Shown here one piece after another: positions 32,478 to 41,361 of a stretch of DNA of 47,871 nt. Both the position numbers and the translations under genes were made by a program. The first letter of the stretch is position 1. Each line of letters starts with the position of its first letter. This stretch comes from Candidatus Pseudolachnospira avium. GTDB taxonomy: Bacteria; Bacillota; Clostridia; Lachnospirales; Lachnospiraceae. The notes below the pieces were generated by a model. It did not search any database, was not told the origin of the DNA, and saw only the letters and a program-made list of their open reading frames with translations. The stretch covers positions 1-47,871 of the forward strand of contig CAJFTW010000047.1 of NCBI GenBank assembly GCA_904420025.1, read 5' to 3'.

Positions 32478-34064
32478 ATGGAAGATCCAACCTACCTGTG
32501 GGAGTGCCTGGCGCCCCATCAGCTTCGGAAACATATTTGCCATTCCCATATCCGCACGGAAATTTTCTTTTCGCTTTCCGGCCCTGCCGGGTTGTGGAAA
32601 GCCGGCCGCTTGTATCTGGGGACCTGGGGGGAAGCGGCCTCCGCGGTCTCTGCCTGCCCGCCGGACTGCCCGGTCACCTTGCTGCTGGCCGCTGATTCCA
32701 CCGCCGGTCCCGCCGGCGGGCCCGGCTCCCCCTGTCCTGCGGAGGAGGACGCACCTCTGGACCTTCCGGAAATCAACTGGATTCTCACGGACCTTTCCCT
32801 GCCGGAGCTGCAGGACCTGTGTGCGGAAATCGGTTCCGCCCGCCGGGAATGGACCGGGCTGTTGGCGGAAAAGATGGGCGAGGATTCCGGCCCTCTGGCC
32901 ATTCTCACCGCTTTCTCCCGCCATACCGGTTCCCATCTGTTTCTTCTGAACGGGGAATACCAGGTAATCTGCGGCTGCCCGGAGGTCTTTTTTGAGGACC
33001 CGGCCGCCAAAATGCTGCTGGAAGGTTTTCAGCTTCCGCCGGAGACCCGCCGGGAATGGGGGCTGCCGGAGCTCACCGGCTCCCAGGACCAGTACCGTGG
33101 GAAGCTTTTCCAGGCGTATTGGTATCTGCAGCGCCTCCCCGGCGTCGGTCCATCCGGCGCTGCCTGGCTGTGGCTGTCTGCCTCTCATCCCCTGGATGGC
33201 CCGGGCCTGCTGCGCCTGCTGGCGCCCTCCCTGGCCGCGGTTCTTCGGCGGACGGAGGGCACCTCGGCCTGTTCCCGTTTCCTGCAGCAGCTGCTGAAGC
33301 CGCTGATTCCGGATATGCCGGCGCTGCGGCAGCTGGAGCGGAGCCTGCCCTACCCGCTGGAAGGCTATTTTTCCTGTATTGTCATCCGCTTTTCCCCCCA
33401 GCGCACCTTGCCCTATGCCTATTTCCAATACCGGCTGGGAGCGCTCTTCCCCCGCATGAACCATGGTGTTTATCAGGGGGATGTGGTGCTTCTCCACACC
33501 CAGTCCCGGCGGCCGGCGGACCGGCTGGATTTTTCCTATCCACAGTTTCAGGCACTCCTGGAGGAGTTCTCCGCCACAGCCGCTGTCAGCAACCCGACCC
33601 GCCGCCGGAAACATCTGCGGACCATGTACCAGATGGCCTGCGATACCCTGCAGTTGGCGCCGGCCCTAAAGCAGCCCCGGGACCCCTCCCGGATTTTCCC
33701 CCAGGAGGACTACACCACGTATGAGGTCATTGACCTGTGCGTCCGGCAGTTTATCCAGCTGCACCGGCACGGGGATATTGTATATTTAATCCACCCGGCC
33801 ATAATCCAGCTCTGCCGGTACGACCAGCAGCACCACTCCAACCTGCGGGATGTGATGTTCTATTACCTGATCTCCGACCGGAGCCTGAACAAAACGGCCA
33901 AAAAGATGTATATGCACCGCAACACGGTGCTGAACAAGGTGAACAAAATCCTGGAGATCATCCAGATCCCCCTGGACGATGGCTTTCTGCAGCACCGGCT
34001 GATCCTCTCCTGCCTGATCCTCCAGTATTATGAAAAGGTCATGGGGCGGACGCTGCAGCTGTAA
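32478..34064 (+). CDS. PucR-family transcriptional regulator (CdaR-type C-terminal HTH)
   Basis: The 528-residue protein ends with a PucR C-terminal HTH: LISDRSLNKTAKKMYMHRNT then VLNKVNKILEII, with LLS-like SCLILQY after it. The N-terminal 400 residues are a divergent sensor region I do not recognise. The ATG at 32478 has GCAGGA upstream; an in-frame TTG at 32454 is less likely. It diverges from the glycyl-radical activase, so it may control that gene. Other PucR/CdaR proteins regulate purine, proline or sugar-acid use. Confidence 0.82.
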   Translation: MEDPTYLWECLAPHQLRKHICHSHIRTEIFFSLSGPAGLWKAGRLYLGTWGEAASAVSACPPDCPVTLLLAADSTAGPAGGPGSPCPAEEDAPLDLPEINWILTDLSLPELQDLCAEIGSARREWTGLLAEKMGEDSGPLAILTAFSRHTGSHLFLLNGEYQVICGCPEVFFEDPAAKMLLEGFQLPPETRREWGLPELTGSQDQYRGKLFQAYWYLQRLPGVGPSGAAWLWLSASHPLDGPGLLRLLAPSLAAVLRRTEGTSACSRFLQQLLKPLIPDMPALRQLERSLPYPLEGYFSCIVIRFSPQRTLPYAYFQYRLGALFPRMNHGVYQGDVVLLHTQSRRPADRLDFSYPQFQALLEEFSATAAVSNPTRRRKHLRTMYQMACDTLQLAPALKQPRDPSRIFPQEDYTTYEVIDLCVRQFIQLHRHGDIVYLIHPAIIQLCRYDQQHHSNLRDVMFYYLISDRSLNKTAKKMYMHRNTVLNKVNKILEIIQIPLDDGFLQHRLILSCLILQYYEKVMGRTLQL

Positions 34065-34080
34065 GGGGCAGCTTCCCGCA

Positions 34081-34116
34081 GAAAGGCCCCGGCGCCAGGT
34101 GGTGCCGGGGCCTTTC
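34081..34116. terminator. Bidirectional terminator between pucR-like and amidase genes
   Basis: A 13-base perfect stem GAAAGGCCCCGGC / GCCGGGGCCTTTC with a 10-base loop lies between two convergent stops (34064 and 34125). The arm ends provide short T-runs in both directions. Confidence 0.8.
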
Positions 34117-34124
34117 GCCCGTTC

Positions 34125-35258
34125 TTATCTCCCAAAATAGACGTCCAGCCCGTCGGCAATGCCCTCCGCCGCGGCCTGCTGGAATTCGCTGGTCCCCAGC
34201 AGCTCGTCCTCATCCGGGTTGCTCATATAGCCCATCTCAATGATGGTGTTGGGAACCTGGCACCAGTTGGTGCCGGTCATAGTGTCTGTCTCCCAGACCC
34301 CGGTGTTCCGCACCCCGGTGGCCTCACAGTGGCCGTTCAGCACCGCCTCCGTCAGCTGCAGGCACTCATCGTAGATGTCCCCGCAGTACGGGTTGTCCTC
34401 GGTCTGGCAGATGCCCAAGGCCCCCCGGACCGAGCTGCTGTCCGAGCTGTTGCAGTGGATCCGCACCATGGCGTCCGCGCCGGATTCATTGGCCAGCTGC
34501 GCCCGCTCCACATTGCTCAGCTCCACATCGTTGGTCTCCCGGCTCATCAGCACACTGTAGCCACGGGACAGCAGCTCGTCCCGCAGCAGCAGCGCCACCT
34601 GCAGGTTGATCCGGTACTCCTCATTGCCGGTGGAGACCCCCTCCGTCCCGCTGGAGACCTTGGCCTTCATCTCCGAGGAGCCGGGGCCGTTGGGCTCCGT
34701 GTCCCGCATCTGGTGGCTCTGGTGGCCGGCGTCAATGACCACCAGAATATCCCCGCCTTCATGGTAAATCCCAGTCCCCGCCTGGTTCTCCACCACCTGG
34801 GGCTCCTCCGTGGTCAGGTAGGAGCTGGACACATAGCCCTCCTCCCCATTCCAGGAAACCCGGCTCCACGCCTCGCTGACGCCGGTGCGCTCCAGGGGCA
34901 GGTTTTGGGAGAGGACGGTGATCACCTCCGCCTCCAGGGATGGCTCCCGCCGCAGGTTCACCCGCGCGGTGGTATAAACCTTTTCCTCCACATCCTGGAA
35001 GGCCGCCTGGGAAGCCTCCGTACTGCCGGCGGCTTCCGAAGAGGGTTCGGTTTCCAGCGCCGAGGGGATCAGGCCCGGAAGCGCCTCCGTACTTTCCCCG
35101 GGCGTTTCCGCCGTGCTCTCCTCCCCGCTCTCCTCCAGACTCTCCGCCCGGGTGTCCGTCCCCGTCTCGGTCACTTCCATCTCATCCTGCCCCCGCCCAC
35201 AGCCGGCCAGGGACAGCGCCAGCACACCGGCCAGCAGGATTGTTATACACTTTCTCAT
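34125..35258 (-). CDS. N-acetylmuramoyl-L-alanine amidase lipoprotein with SH3 domain
   Basis: The 377-residue cell-wall hydrolase starts at 35258 with a lipoprotein signal (LALSLAGC, Cys20). A long acidic Ser/Thr/Glu-rich linker (about 22-75) follows. Next is a bacterial SH3 domain (ARVNLRREPSLEAEVITVL, about 95-155) and an amidase_3 catalytic domain. That domain has the zinc motif VIDAGHQSH, the Glu in NEEYRINLQVA and the second His in VRIHCNSSD, ending with IEMGYMSNPDED. It should cleave peptidoglycan stem peptides outside the membrane. The reading upstream of 35258 is not coding. Confidence 0.93.
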   Translation of the reverse strand: MRKCITILLAGVLALSLAGCGRGQDEMEVTETGTDTRAESLEESGEESTAETPGESTEALPGLIPSALETEPSSEAAGSTEASQAAFQDVEEKVYTTARVNLRREPSLEAEVITVLSQNLPLERTGVSEAWSRVSWNGEEGYVSSSYLTTEEPQVVENQAGTGIYHEGGDILVVIDAGHQSHQMRDTEPNGPGSSEMKAKVSSGTEGVSTGNEEYRINLQVALLLRDELLSRGYSVLMSRETNDVELSNVERAQLANESGADAMVRIHCNSSDSSSVRGALGICQTEDNPYCGDIYDECLQLTEAVLNGHCEATGVRNTGVWETDTMTGTNWCQVPNTIIEMGYMSNPDEDELLGTSEFQQAAAEGIADGLDVYFGR

Positions 35259-35436
35259 TTTATCCTCACTCCCCACAGACGCCGGCTGCTTAGAAAGATG
35301 GTAAACAAGGGTCCTACTCTGCAGGATTCCCGCCGGCATCCATTTTTTTACTACTATAGCAAATTCCAGAGGGAAATTCCACGGCAAAACCGAAAGATTT
35401 CCGAAAGATTCCTCTCCGGATGCGCGTTGCTGTGCC

Positions 35437-36501
35437 TCAGCAAATGGTCCCGCCGCCCAGCACCAGCCCGTCCCGGTAGAACACCAGGGCCTGCCCGGGA
35501 GTGGCGGCCCGCACCGGCTCATCAAACACGCACTCGGCCAGGTCCTCCCCCACCATGCGGATGGTCCCCGCCGCCCCCTTGTGGCTGTAGCGGATTTTGG
35601 CTGTGACCGGCAGCGGCTCCGGCAGCCCCGGCACCGCCATAAAGTTCAGGTTCCGGCACCGGACCCGGCGGGTGAACAGCTGCTCGTTGGAGCCCAGCAC
35701 CACCTGGTTGGTCCCCGGGCAGAGCTTCTGGACGAACATGGGGACGCCAAAGGCAATGCCCAGCCCCTTCCGCTGCCCCACCGTATAGTGGGTCAGCCCC
35801 CGGTGGCGGCCCAGCACCCGGCCTTCCGTATCCACAAAATCCCCCTCCGCCGGCTCCCGGCCCCGCTGGCGGCTGATAAACGCGGCATAATCCTGATCCG
35901 GAATGAAGCAGATTTCCTGGCTGTCCGGCTTGTGGGCCACCGGCAGGCCTGCCTCCTCCGCCATCCGCCGCACCTCCTCCTTGGGATAACGGCCCAGGGG
36001 CATCCGGGTATGGGCCAGCTGCTCCTGGGTCAGCCGGTACAGGGCGTAGGTCTGGTCCTTGGCAGCGGAGGCGGCCCGCTCCACCGCGTACCGCCCGTTT
36101 TCCAGCTGCCGGATCCGGGCGTAGTGGCCGGTGGCAATCCAGTCCGCCCCCAGCCGCCGGGCTTCCGTCCGCAGCGCCTCCCATTTGATATACCGGTTGC
36201 AGGCAATGCAGGGGTTGGGGGTGCGCCCTGCCTCATACTCCCGCATAAAATATTCCACCACCTGCTGCCGGAAGGGCTCCCGGAAGTCTAAGGCCACATG
36301 GGGGATCCCCAGGGTCTCCGCCACCCGCCGGGCTTCCGAAACCGCAGAAAGGCCACAGGAGCCTTCCCCTGCCCCTGTGGCTTCCTCCTGCCAGGTTTCC
36401 ATGGTTACGCCGATGACCTGCCAGCCTTCCCGCTGCAGCAACCAGGCTGCCACGGAGGAGTCCACCCCTCCGGACATGCCGATGACAATTTTTTCTCCCA
36501 T
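35437..36501 (-). CDS. mnmA: tRNA-specific 2-thiouridylase
   Basis: The 354-residue enzyme inserts sulfur at U34 of Lys, Glu and Gln tRNAs. It has the PP-loop VIGMSGGVDSSVAAWLL, the catalytic cysteines Cys98 (PNPC) and Cys198 (DSQEICFIPD), and the GHYARI and HRGLTHYTVGQRKGLGI motifs. The start at 36501 has GAAGGA upstream and overlaps nothing; 83 bases separate it from the nifU stop. It is the last gene of the iscR-nifS-nifU-mnmA unit, with NifS as the likely sulfur donor. Confidence 0.96.
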   Translation of the reverse strand: MGEKIVIGMSGGVDSSVAAWLLQREGWQVIGVTMETWQEEATGAGEGSCGLSAVSEARRVAETLGIPHVALDFREPFRQQVVEYFMREYEAGRTPNPCIACNRYIKWEALRTEARRLGADWIATGHYARIRQLENGRYAVERAASAAKDQTYALYRLTQEQLAHTRMPLGRYPKEEVRRMAEEAGLPVAHKPDSQEICFIPDQDYAAFISRQRGREPAEGDFVDTEGRVLGRHRGLTHYTVGQRKGLGIAFGVPMFVQKLCPGTNQVVLGSNEQLFTRRVRCRNLNFMAVPGLPEPLPVTAKIRYSHKGAAGTIRMVGEDLAECVFDEPVRAATPGQALVFYRDGLVLGGGTIC

Positions 36502-36584
36502 GTTCCTTCTCCCTTGCCCGCCAAATACCGGACCACCGCCTGGGCCAGCCCGGCGGACGGTCCGGCGCTTGGCGGGGCTTTCTC

Positions 36585-37022
36585 TCAATAGTCCTCCTCA
36601 TCCTCGTGCTCGCTGATGTCGCTGACGGGCTTTTCCAGCCCGGGGATTTCCATCTGGTGCTTTTCCGCATAATCCCAGAGGGCGGCGTGGATGGCCTCCT
36701 CCGCCAGCAGGGAGCAGTGGACCTTCACCGGCGGCAGCCCGTCCAGGGCGTCCATCACTGCTTTGTTGGTCACCTGCAGGGCCTCGTAGATGCTCTTGCC
36801 CTTCACCAGCTCTGTGGCCATGCTGCTGGTGGCCACCGCCGCCCCGCAGCCGAAGGTTTTAAACTTCACATCCCGGATGATCTGGTTCTCGTCCACATCC
36901 AGGTAAATCCGCATAATATCGCCGCACTTGGCGTTGCCCACCGTGCCCACGCCGCTGGGGTTTTCCAGCTCTCCCACATTCCGGGGGTTCTGAAAATGAT
37001 CCATCACCTTTTCACTGTACAT
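36585..37022 (-). CDS. nifU: NifU/IscU-type Fe-S cluster scaffold
   Basis: The 145-residue scaffold has the three cluster ligands Cys33 (KCGD), Cys59 (TFGCGAA) and Cys103 (VHCSLLAEEA). The clostridial C-terminal extension is acidic (EHEDEEDY). It receives sulfur from the cysteine desulfurase upstream and assembles [2Fe-2S]/[4Fe-4S] clusters. A 117-base spacer with diverged tandem repeats separates it from nifS. Confidence 0.95.
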   Translation of the reverse strand: MYSEKVMDHFQNPRNVGELENPSGVGTVGNAKCGDIMRIYLDVDENQIIRDVKFKTFGCGAAVATSSMATELVKGKSIYEALQVTNKAVMDALDGLPPVKVHCSLLAEEAIHAALWDYAEKHQMEIPGLEKPVSDISEHEDEEDY

Positions 37023-37062
37023 ATCGGTTCCTCCGTATGATTCTACCTTTTTTCCATTACCG

Positions 37063-37142
37063 TGTAAAGCCTTGCTGTCGGATTACCCGATCCGATTGGC
37101 TGTCCGTTTCCCCTGTAAGCTTTGCCTGCCGGATTGCCTTTA
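37063..37142. repeat. Diverged 51-base tandem repeat in the nifS-nifU spacer
   Basis: TGTAAAGCCTTGCTGTCGGATTACC at 37063 is echoed by TGTAAGCTTTGCCTGCCGGATTGCC at 37114, a period of 51. The text GTTTCCCCTGT before the second unit resembles GTTTCCTCTGT in the gcvT leader repeat. CGGAT-TACCCG-ATCCG can form a hairpin. It is probably a diverged member of the same spacer-repeat family. Confidence 0.55.
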
Positions 37143-38330
37143 ATCCCGGGCTGCCGCATTTTTCACAAAGTCCTCGTACAGCGGGGACATTTCCCGCAGC
37201 CGCGCCACAATCTTTTTCAGGCATTCCACCACATAGTCCATCTGCTCCCGGGTATTTTCCTCACCCAGGGTCAGCCGCAGGGAGCCGTGGGCAATCTCAT
37301 GGGGCAGGCCGATGGCCATGAGCACATGGGACGGGTCCAGGGAGCCGGTGGTGCAGGCGGAGCCGCTGGAGCCGCAGATGCCCTCCATGTCCAGCATGAT
37401 CAGCAGGGACTCTCCCTCAATGAACTGGAAGCTGAAATTGGCGTTTCCCGGCAGCCGGCGCTTCCGGTCCCCGTTGAGGCGGGTGAAGGGGATTTCCTGC
37501 AGCACCCGGTCAATAAGGTAATCCCGGAGGCCGGTGACCCGCTCCACCGTAGCCTCCCGCTCCGCCATGGCCAGCTCCACTGCTTTCCCCAGCCCCACAA
37601 TACCCGGCACATTTTCCGTCCCGGCCCGGCGCTTCCGTTCCTGGGCGCCGCCATGGATGAAGGAGCGGATTTTGACGCCCCGGCGGATGTACAGGAAGCC
37701 CACGCCCTTGGGCCCTCCAAACTTGTGGGCGCTGGCGCTGAGCATATCAATATGGCAGCGATCCACAGAAATATCCAGGTGGGCGAAGGCCTGTACCGCG
37801 TCTGTGTGGAACAGGATCCCCTTCTCCTTGGCAATGGCGCCAATCTCCTCAATGGGCTCCAGGGTCCCGATCTCATTGTTGGCATACATGACGCTGATCA
37901 GAATGGTGTCCGGCCGGATGGCCTTCCGCACCGCCTCCGGTGAGACCAGCCCCCTCTCGTCCACATCCAGGTAGGTCACCGCCACCCCCCGCTTTTCCAG
38001 GTACTCACAGGTGTGGAGAATAGCGTGGTGCTCAATCTTGGTGGTAATGATATGGCCGCCGCCCTTGCCGTAGGCCTCCGCCGTGGCCTTCAGGGCCCAG
38101 TTGTCCGCCTCACTGCCGCCGGCGGTGAAATAGATCTCCTCCGGCCTGGCCCCCAGGGCCCCTGCCACCGTGGCCCGGGCCTGATCCAGGGCCTTTTTGC
38201 TCTCCGCCCCCAGCCCGTAGACGGAGGAAGCGTTTCCGTATTGTTGGGTAAAGTAAGGCAGCATGGCCTCCACCACCTCCGGGCGGGTAGCCGTGGTTGC
38301 CGCATGGTCCAAATAGATAATGGGTTTCAT
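37140..38330 (-). CDS. nifS: Cysteine desulfurase, NifS/IscS-type
   Basis: The 396-residue PLP enzyme converts cysteine to alanine and a protein persulfide. The PLP lysine is Lys203 (SASAHKFGGPKG) and the persulfide cysteine is Cys326 (GSSGSACTTGS), in the short-loop context of the IscS/NifS group. It starts YLDHAATT as usual. The ATG at 38330 has AAGGAAGG upstream. It supplies sulfur to NifU and MnmA encoded downstream. Confidence 0.95.
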   Translation of the reverse strand: MKPIIYLDHAATTATRPEVVEAMLPYFTQQYGNASSVYGLGAESKKALDQARATVAGALGARPEEIYFTAGGSEADNWALKATAEAYGKGGGHIITTKIEHHAILHTCEYLEKRGVAVTYLDVDERGLVSPEAVRKAIRPDTILISVMYANNEIGTLEPIEEIGAIAKEKGILFHTDAVQAFAHLDISVDRCHIDMLSASAHKFGGPKGVGFLYIRRGVKIRSFIHGGAQERKRRAGTENVPGIVGLGKAVELAMAEREATVERVTGLRDYLIDRVLQEIPFTRLNGDRKRRLPGNANFSFQFIEGESLLIMLDMEGICGSSGSACTTGSLDPSHVLMAIGLPHEIAHGSLRLTLGEENTREQMDYVVECLKKIVARLREMSPLYEDFVKNAAARD

Positions 38331-38385
38331 AATGGTCCTTCCTTTCCGGCGCGTTGACCTGTCGTATGCTTTATTGTATGAGGAA

Positions 38386-38409
38386 GACGCCAAAAGGTAT
38401 TTTGACGCC
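38386..38409 (+). repeat. Dispersed palindromic repeat, copy 3 (imperfect)
   Basis: GACGCCAAAA-GGTA-TTTTGACGCC has the core of the copies at 9719 and 16368 but two mismatched stem positions. It is followed by CTGTGATGCACGG, which resembles CTACGATACACG after copy 2. It lies 14 bases after the iscR stop, in the iscR-nifS spacer, where it may stop or slow transcription. Confidence 0.68.
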
Positions 38410-38422
38410 TGTGATGCACGGA

Positions 38423-38860
38423 TTACTCCGGGATTCCCAGCTGTTCCTTGCTCTGCTTTTTCAGCTCCTCCAGGGAGATGCCGTCCACCGCAGCCTCTAT
38501 GCTCTCCCCGATTTTTTTCCAAACGCCTTTGGCCACGCAGGATGCCTCATTGCCGCAGGAAGGCCCTTCCTCCCCCAGGCCCGGGCACTCCACCGGGCAC
38601 AGGCTGCCCTCCAGGGCCCGCAGAATATCCCCCACGGAGATCTCCGCCGCCGGCCGGGCCAGCCGGTATCCCCCTGCCGCCCCCCGGACGCTCTCCACCA
38701 GGTTGGCCCGCTTCAGCTTTCCGATCAGCTGCTCCAGGTAGCCGTCGGAAATTCCCTGCCGTTCCCCCATGCTGTGGGTGGACACCGGGCCCTCCTCCCC
38801 GAACACGGCCATGTCCACCATGGCCCGCAGCCCGTACCGCCCCTTTGTGGTAATCTTCAT
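38423..38860 (-). CDS. iscR: Rrf2/IscR-family Fe-S-sensing transcriptional regulator
   Basis: The 145-residue protein has an Rrf2 winged HTH (MKITTKGRYGLRAMVDMA, ISDGYLEQLIGKLKRANLV, GAAGGYRLAR) and cysteines 88, 92, 102 and 108, of which three should hold a [2Fe-2S] cluster. It is first in the operon with nifS, nifU and mnmA and probably represses it when clusters are plentiful. The start at 38860 has TTGGAGG upstream. A longer reading to 38929 is not supported. Confidence 0.93.
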   Translation of the reverse strand: MKITTKGRYGLRAMVDMAVFGEEGPVSTHSMGERQGISDGYLEQLIGKLKRANLVESVRGAAGGYRLARPAAEISVGDILRALEGSLCPVECPGLGEEGPSCGNEASCVAKGVWKKIGESIEAAVDGISLEELKKQSKEQLGIPE

Positions 38861-38919
38861 AGCGCCTCCAATTCGCAGTTTTTTAATTCCTATTATTTTA
38901 CTATGTTTTCTGCGCCTTA

Positions 38920-38948
38920 ACCATAACACTTCTACGCGCTTCTGTCAA
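38920..38948 (-). promoter_or_regulatory. Promoter of the iscR-nifS-nifU-mnmA operon
   Basis: Minus-strand TTGACA (38948-38943), 17-base spacer, TATGGT (38925-38920). The spacer and the downstream ATGGTTAAGG text are where an Rrf2 protein could bind; no clear palindrome is seen. Confidence 0.7.
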
Positions 38949-38986
38949 GCCATATATTGTATTAATTTTCTTTTCAGGCGGTATCC

Positions 38987-40489
38987 ATGAAACGGCAGGC
39001 TCACCCTATCCTCACCGGCGCCCTGATTCTCACGGCCACCGGTCTTGCATCCCGGGTCATCGGCTTTTTTTATCGCGTTTATCTCTCCCACCTGATCGGC
39101 GCCGAGGGGATGGGCATCTACCAGATGATCTCCCCCGTGTCCGGCGTCTGCTTTGCCCTCTGCTGCGGGCCCCTGCAGACCTCCATCTCCCGGTTTGTGG
39201 CCGGCTCCGCCGCCGGCGGGCAGTTCCGCAACGGCCGCAGCCATTTTGCCGCCGGGCTGATTCTGGCCCTGGGCATCTCCTTTGGCCTGGCCGGCCTCCT
39301 GTACCCCCAGGCCGGCTGGCTGGCCCGCACCGTCCTGGGGGAGCCGCGGACCACGGATCTTCTGCGGCTGCTGGCCCTCTCCCTGCCCGTCACCGCCGCC
39401 CACTCGGCCATCAACGGCTACTACTACGGGCGGCAGAAGGCCCAGGTCCCTTCCCTCAGCCAGCTGGCGGAGCAGCTGGTGCGGGTGGGGGCCGTCTACC
39501 TGCTGGCCGGCTATCTCCAGGCCCGGGGCCAAAGCCTGACGGTGGTCGTTGCCGCCCTGGGGCTGGTGGCCGGGGAGCTGGCCTCCCTGCTGGTTTCCGT
39601 GCTGGCCATCCGGGCCACCTTCTTTTCCGAAGGCCTGCGGTGGGAGGACAGCCAGCCGGCGGCCACCGTCTCCCCTCTCCGGGCCCTTCCCGGGGTCTTC
39701 CTGCTGGCGGCGCCTTTGGCCGCCAACCGGCTGGTGCTGGGCCTGCTGCAGAGCGTGGAGGCCATCCAGATCCCCGGGCGCCTGGAGATGAGCGGCCTCT
39801 CCTCCTCCGACGCCCTCAGCGTCTACGGCGTGCTCACCGGCATGGCCCTGCCCTTTATTTTGTTTCCCTCCGCCCTGACCAACTCCGTGTCCGTCATGCT
39901 GCTGCCCTCGGTGGCGGAGGCCCAGTCGGTGCAGGACACCGGTCGGATTGGCCGCACCACGGAGCTTTCCATCAGCTACAGCCTGTACCTGGGAATCCTC
40001 TGCACCGGCATCTTTGCCTCCTGGGGCCAGGAGATGGGGGCGCTGTTCTTCCAGAGCACGGAGGCCGGCAGCTACATTGCCATCCTGGGCTGGCTCTGCC
40101 CCTTCCTGTACCTGTCCACCACCACCGGCAGCATTTTAAACGGCATGGGAAAGACCGGGGCCACCTTCCTCCAGAACCTGGCAGGGCTGGCGGTGCGTCT
40201 GGCTTTTGTCTTTTTCCTGATCCCGCAGTACGGGATTGTGGCCTGCCTGTGGGGTATGCTGGCCTCGGAGCTGCTGGTGGCCGGCCTGCACCTGCTCACC
40301 CTGTACCGGCTGGTGCCCTTTTCCTTCTCCGCCTTCTACCGGCTCCTCCGGCCCATGGCGGCCATTGCCCTGGCGGTACAGATCAGCCACCGCATGCTGC
40401 CCCTTTCCGGCATTGCCGGTCTCCTGGCCGGATGCGCCGCCATCGCCGGCTTTTACCTGCTGTTTCTGGCGGTCACCCGCAGGGAGTAG
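38987..40489 (+). CDS. SpoVB-like polysaccharide/lipid flippase (MOP superfamily)
   Basis: The 500-residue membrane protein has about 14 hydrophobic segments and the SpoVB-type N-terminus: GALILTATGLASRVIGFFYR, VYLSHLIGAEGMGIYQM. Later come NGYYYGRQKAQVPSLSQLAEQ and the mid-protein ALPFILFPSALTNSVSVMLLP. SpoVB proteins act in spore cortex synthesis or as lipid II-type flippases, and several paralogues exist in non-sporulating Clostridia. The ribosome binding site is weak. It diverges from iscR and has no obvious partner. Confidence 0.88.
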   Translation: MKRQAHPILTGALILTATGLASRVIGFFYRVYLSHLIGAEGMGIYQMISPVSGVCFALCCGPLQTSISRFVAGSAAGGQFRNGRSHFAAGLILALGISFGLAGLLYPQAGWLARTVLGEPRTTDLLRLLALSLPVTAAHSAINGYYYGRQKAQVPSLSQLAEQLVRVGAVYLLAGYLQARGQSLTVVVAALGLVAGELASLLVSVLAIRATFFSEGLRWEDSQPAATVSPLRALPGVFLLAAPLAANRLVLGLLQSVEAIQIPGRLEMSGLSSSDALSVYGVLTGMALPFILFPSALTNSVSVMLLPSVAEAQSVQDTGRIGRTTELSISYSLYLGILCTGIFASWGQEMGALFFQSTEAGSYIAILGWLCPFLYLSTTTGSILNGMGKTGATFLQNLAGLAVRLAFVFFLIPQYGIVACLWGMLASELLVAGLHLLTLYRLVPFSFSAFYRLLRPMAAIALAVQISHRMLPLSGIAGLLAGCAAIAGFYLLFLAVTRRE

Positions 40490-40535
40490 CGGCAGGCCTC
40501 CGGCAAAACAGGGCATTCCGCCGCCGCTAATCTTC

Positions 40536-40650
40536 TTGCAATCTGCCGGGAAATGCGGTAAGATTACCTACAGCCGGCGGGAAAGCGCCCCTAGCCTGCC
40601 CGCCGCAGACAGGGGATCCTGCCAGGCAGGACTCCCATTTTAGGAAAATA
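40536..40650 (+). promoter_or_regulatory. Promoter and structured leader of the beta-helix protein-metAA operon
   Basis: TTGCAA (40536-40541), 17-base spacer and TAAGAT (40559-40564) form a promoter about 110 bases before the first start. The leader can fold GGCGGG/CCCGCC and then a tight hairpin TCCTGCC-A-GGCAGGA (near 40617-40631) extended by GGG/CCC and followed by ATTTTAGG. This resembles an attenuator. No known SAM riboswitch or T-box motif is recognisable. The hairpin could also serve the upstream flippase gene. Confidence 0.5.
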
Positions 40651-40674
40651 TTCGGAACACAGGAAGGAAATCGT

Positions 40675-41361
40675 ATGTTTACCACACAGGATCTGTTTGA
40701 TCTGGATCACACCCAGGCCCGGCCGCTGCTGGCAGGCGCCGTCTATCCCTGGGAGATCCTGGGAAAAATCAAGGAATTTATCTTAACCCTGGGGCCCCAG
40801 CTGCCCCGGGAGGAATACGAGGAGATTGCCCCCCATGTCTGGGTAGCCCGGGATGCCAAGGTGGCTCCCACCGCCTACTTTGGCGAGGCGGTGATCATCG
40901 GCCATGGGACGGAGGTGCGCCACTGCGCCTTTGTCCGGGGCAGCGCCCTGGTGGGCGCCGGGGCCGTGGTGGGCAACTCCACGGAGCTGAAGAATGTGAT
41001 CCTCTTTGACCAGGTGCAGGTGCCCCACTACAACTATGTGGGGGACTCCATTCTGGGCTTCCACGCCCACATGGGGGCCGGCTCCATCACCTCCAACATC
41101 AAGGCGGATCAGAAAAACATTGTCATCCACGGGGACGGGGAGGAGGTGGCCACCGGCCTCCGGAAGATGGGCGCCATGCTGGGCGACTGGGCGGACGTGG
41201 GCTGCAATTCCGTGCTGAACCCCGGCTCCGTCATCGGCCCCCGGTCCCGGATCTATCCCCTTTCCATGGTCCGGGGCGTTGTGCCGGCGGACACCATCTA
41301 CAAGAGGGCCGGGGAGCTGGCCCGGATCCGGAGAGAGGAGGATACACCCGATGCCCATTAA
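40675..41361 (+). CDS. Left-handed beta-helix (hexapeptide) protein, GlmU C-terminal/acyltransferase-like
   Basis: The 228-residue protein has an N-terminal [20 protein letters not shown] region and a long run of hexapeptide repeats ([62 protein letters not shown]). These proteins are often annotated as UDP-N-acetylglucosamine pyrophosphorylase-related, but the nucleotidyltransferase domain is absent. The N(Y)V-type segment [20 protein letters not shown] resembles the GlmU acetyltransferase site. Substrate unknown. It overlaps metAA by 11 bases. Confidence 0.82.
   Translation: MFTTQDLFDLDHTQARPLLAGAVYPWEILGKIKEFILTLGPQLPREEYEEIAPHVWVARDAKVAPTAYFGEAVIIGHGTEVRHCAFVRGSALVGAGAVVGNSTELKNVILFDQVQVPHYNYVGDSILGFHAHMGAGSITSNIKADQKNIVIHGDGEEVATGLRKMGAMLGDWADVGCNSVLNPGSVIGPRSRIYPLSMVRGVVPADTIYKRAGELARIRREEDTPDAH

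Noticed and set aside
32259-33614. A 451-codon open frame on the minus strand opposite the PucR gene
   Set aside because: The plus-strand protein ends in a clear PucR HTH, while the antisense product is Arg/Gly/Gln-rich and motif-free.
40565-40674. SAM riboswitch or T-box upstream of metAA
   Set aside because: The conserved core of known SAM riboswitches and the T-box TGGNACCGCG motif are not seen; only unassigned hairpins remain.
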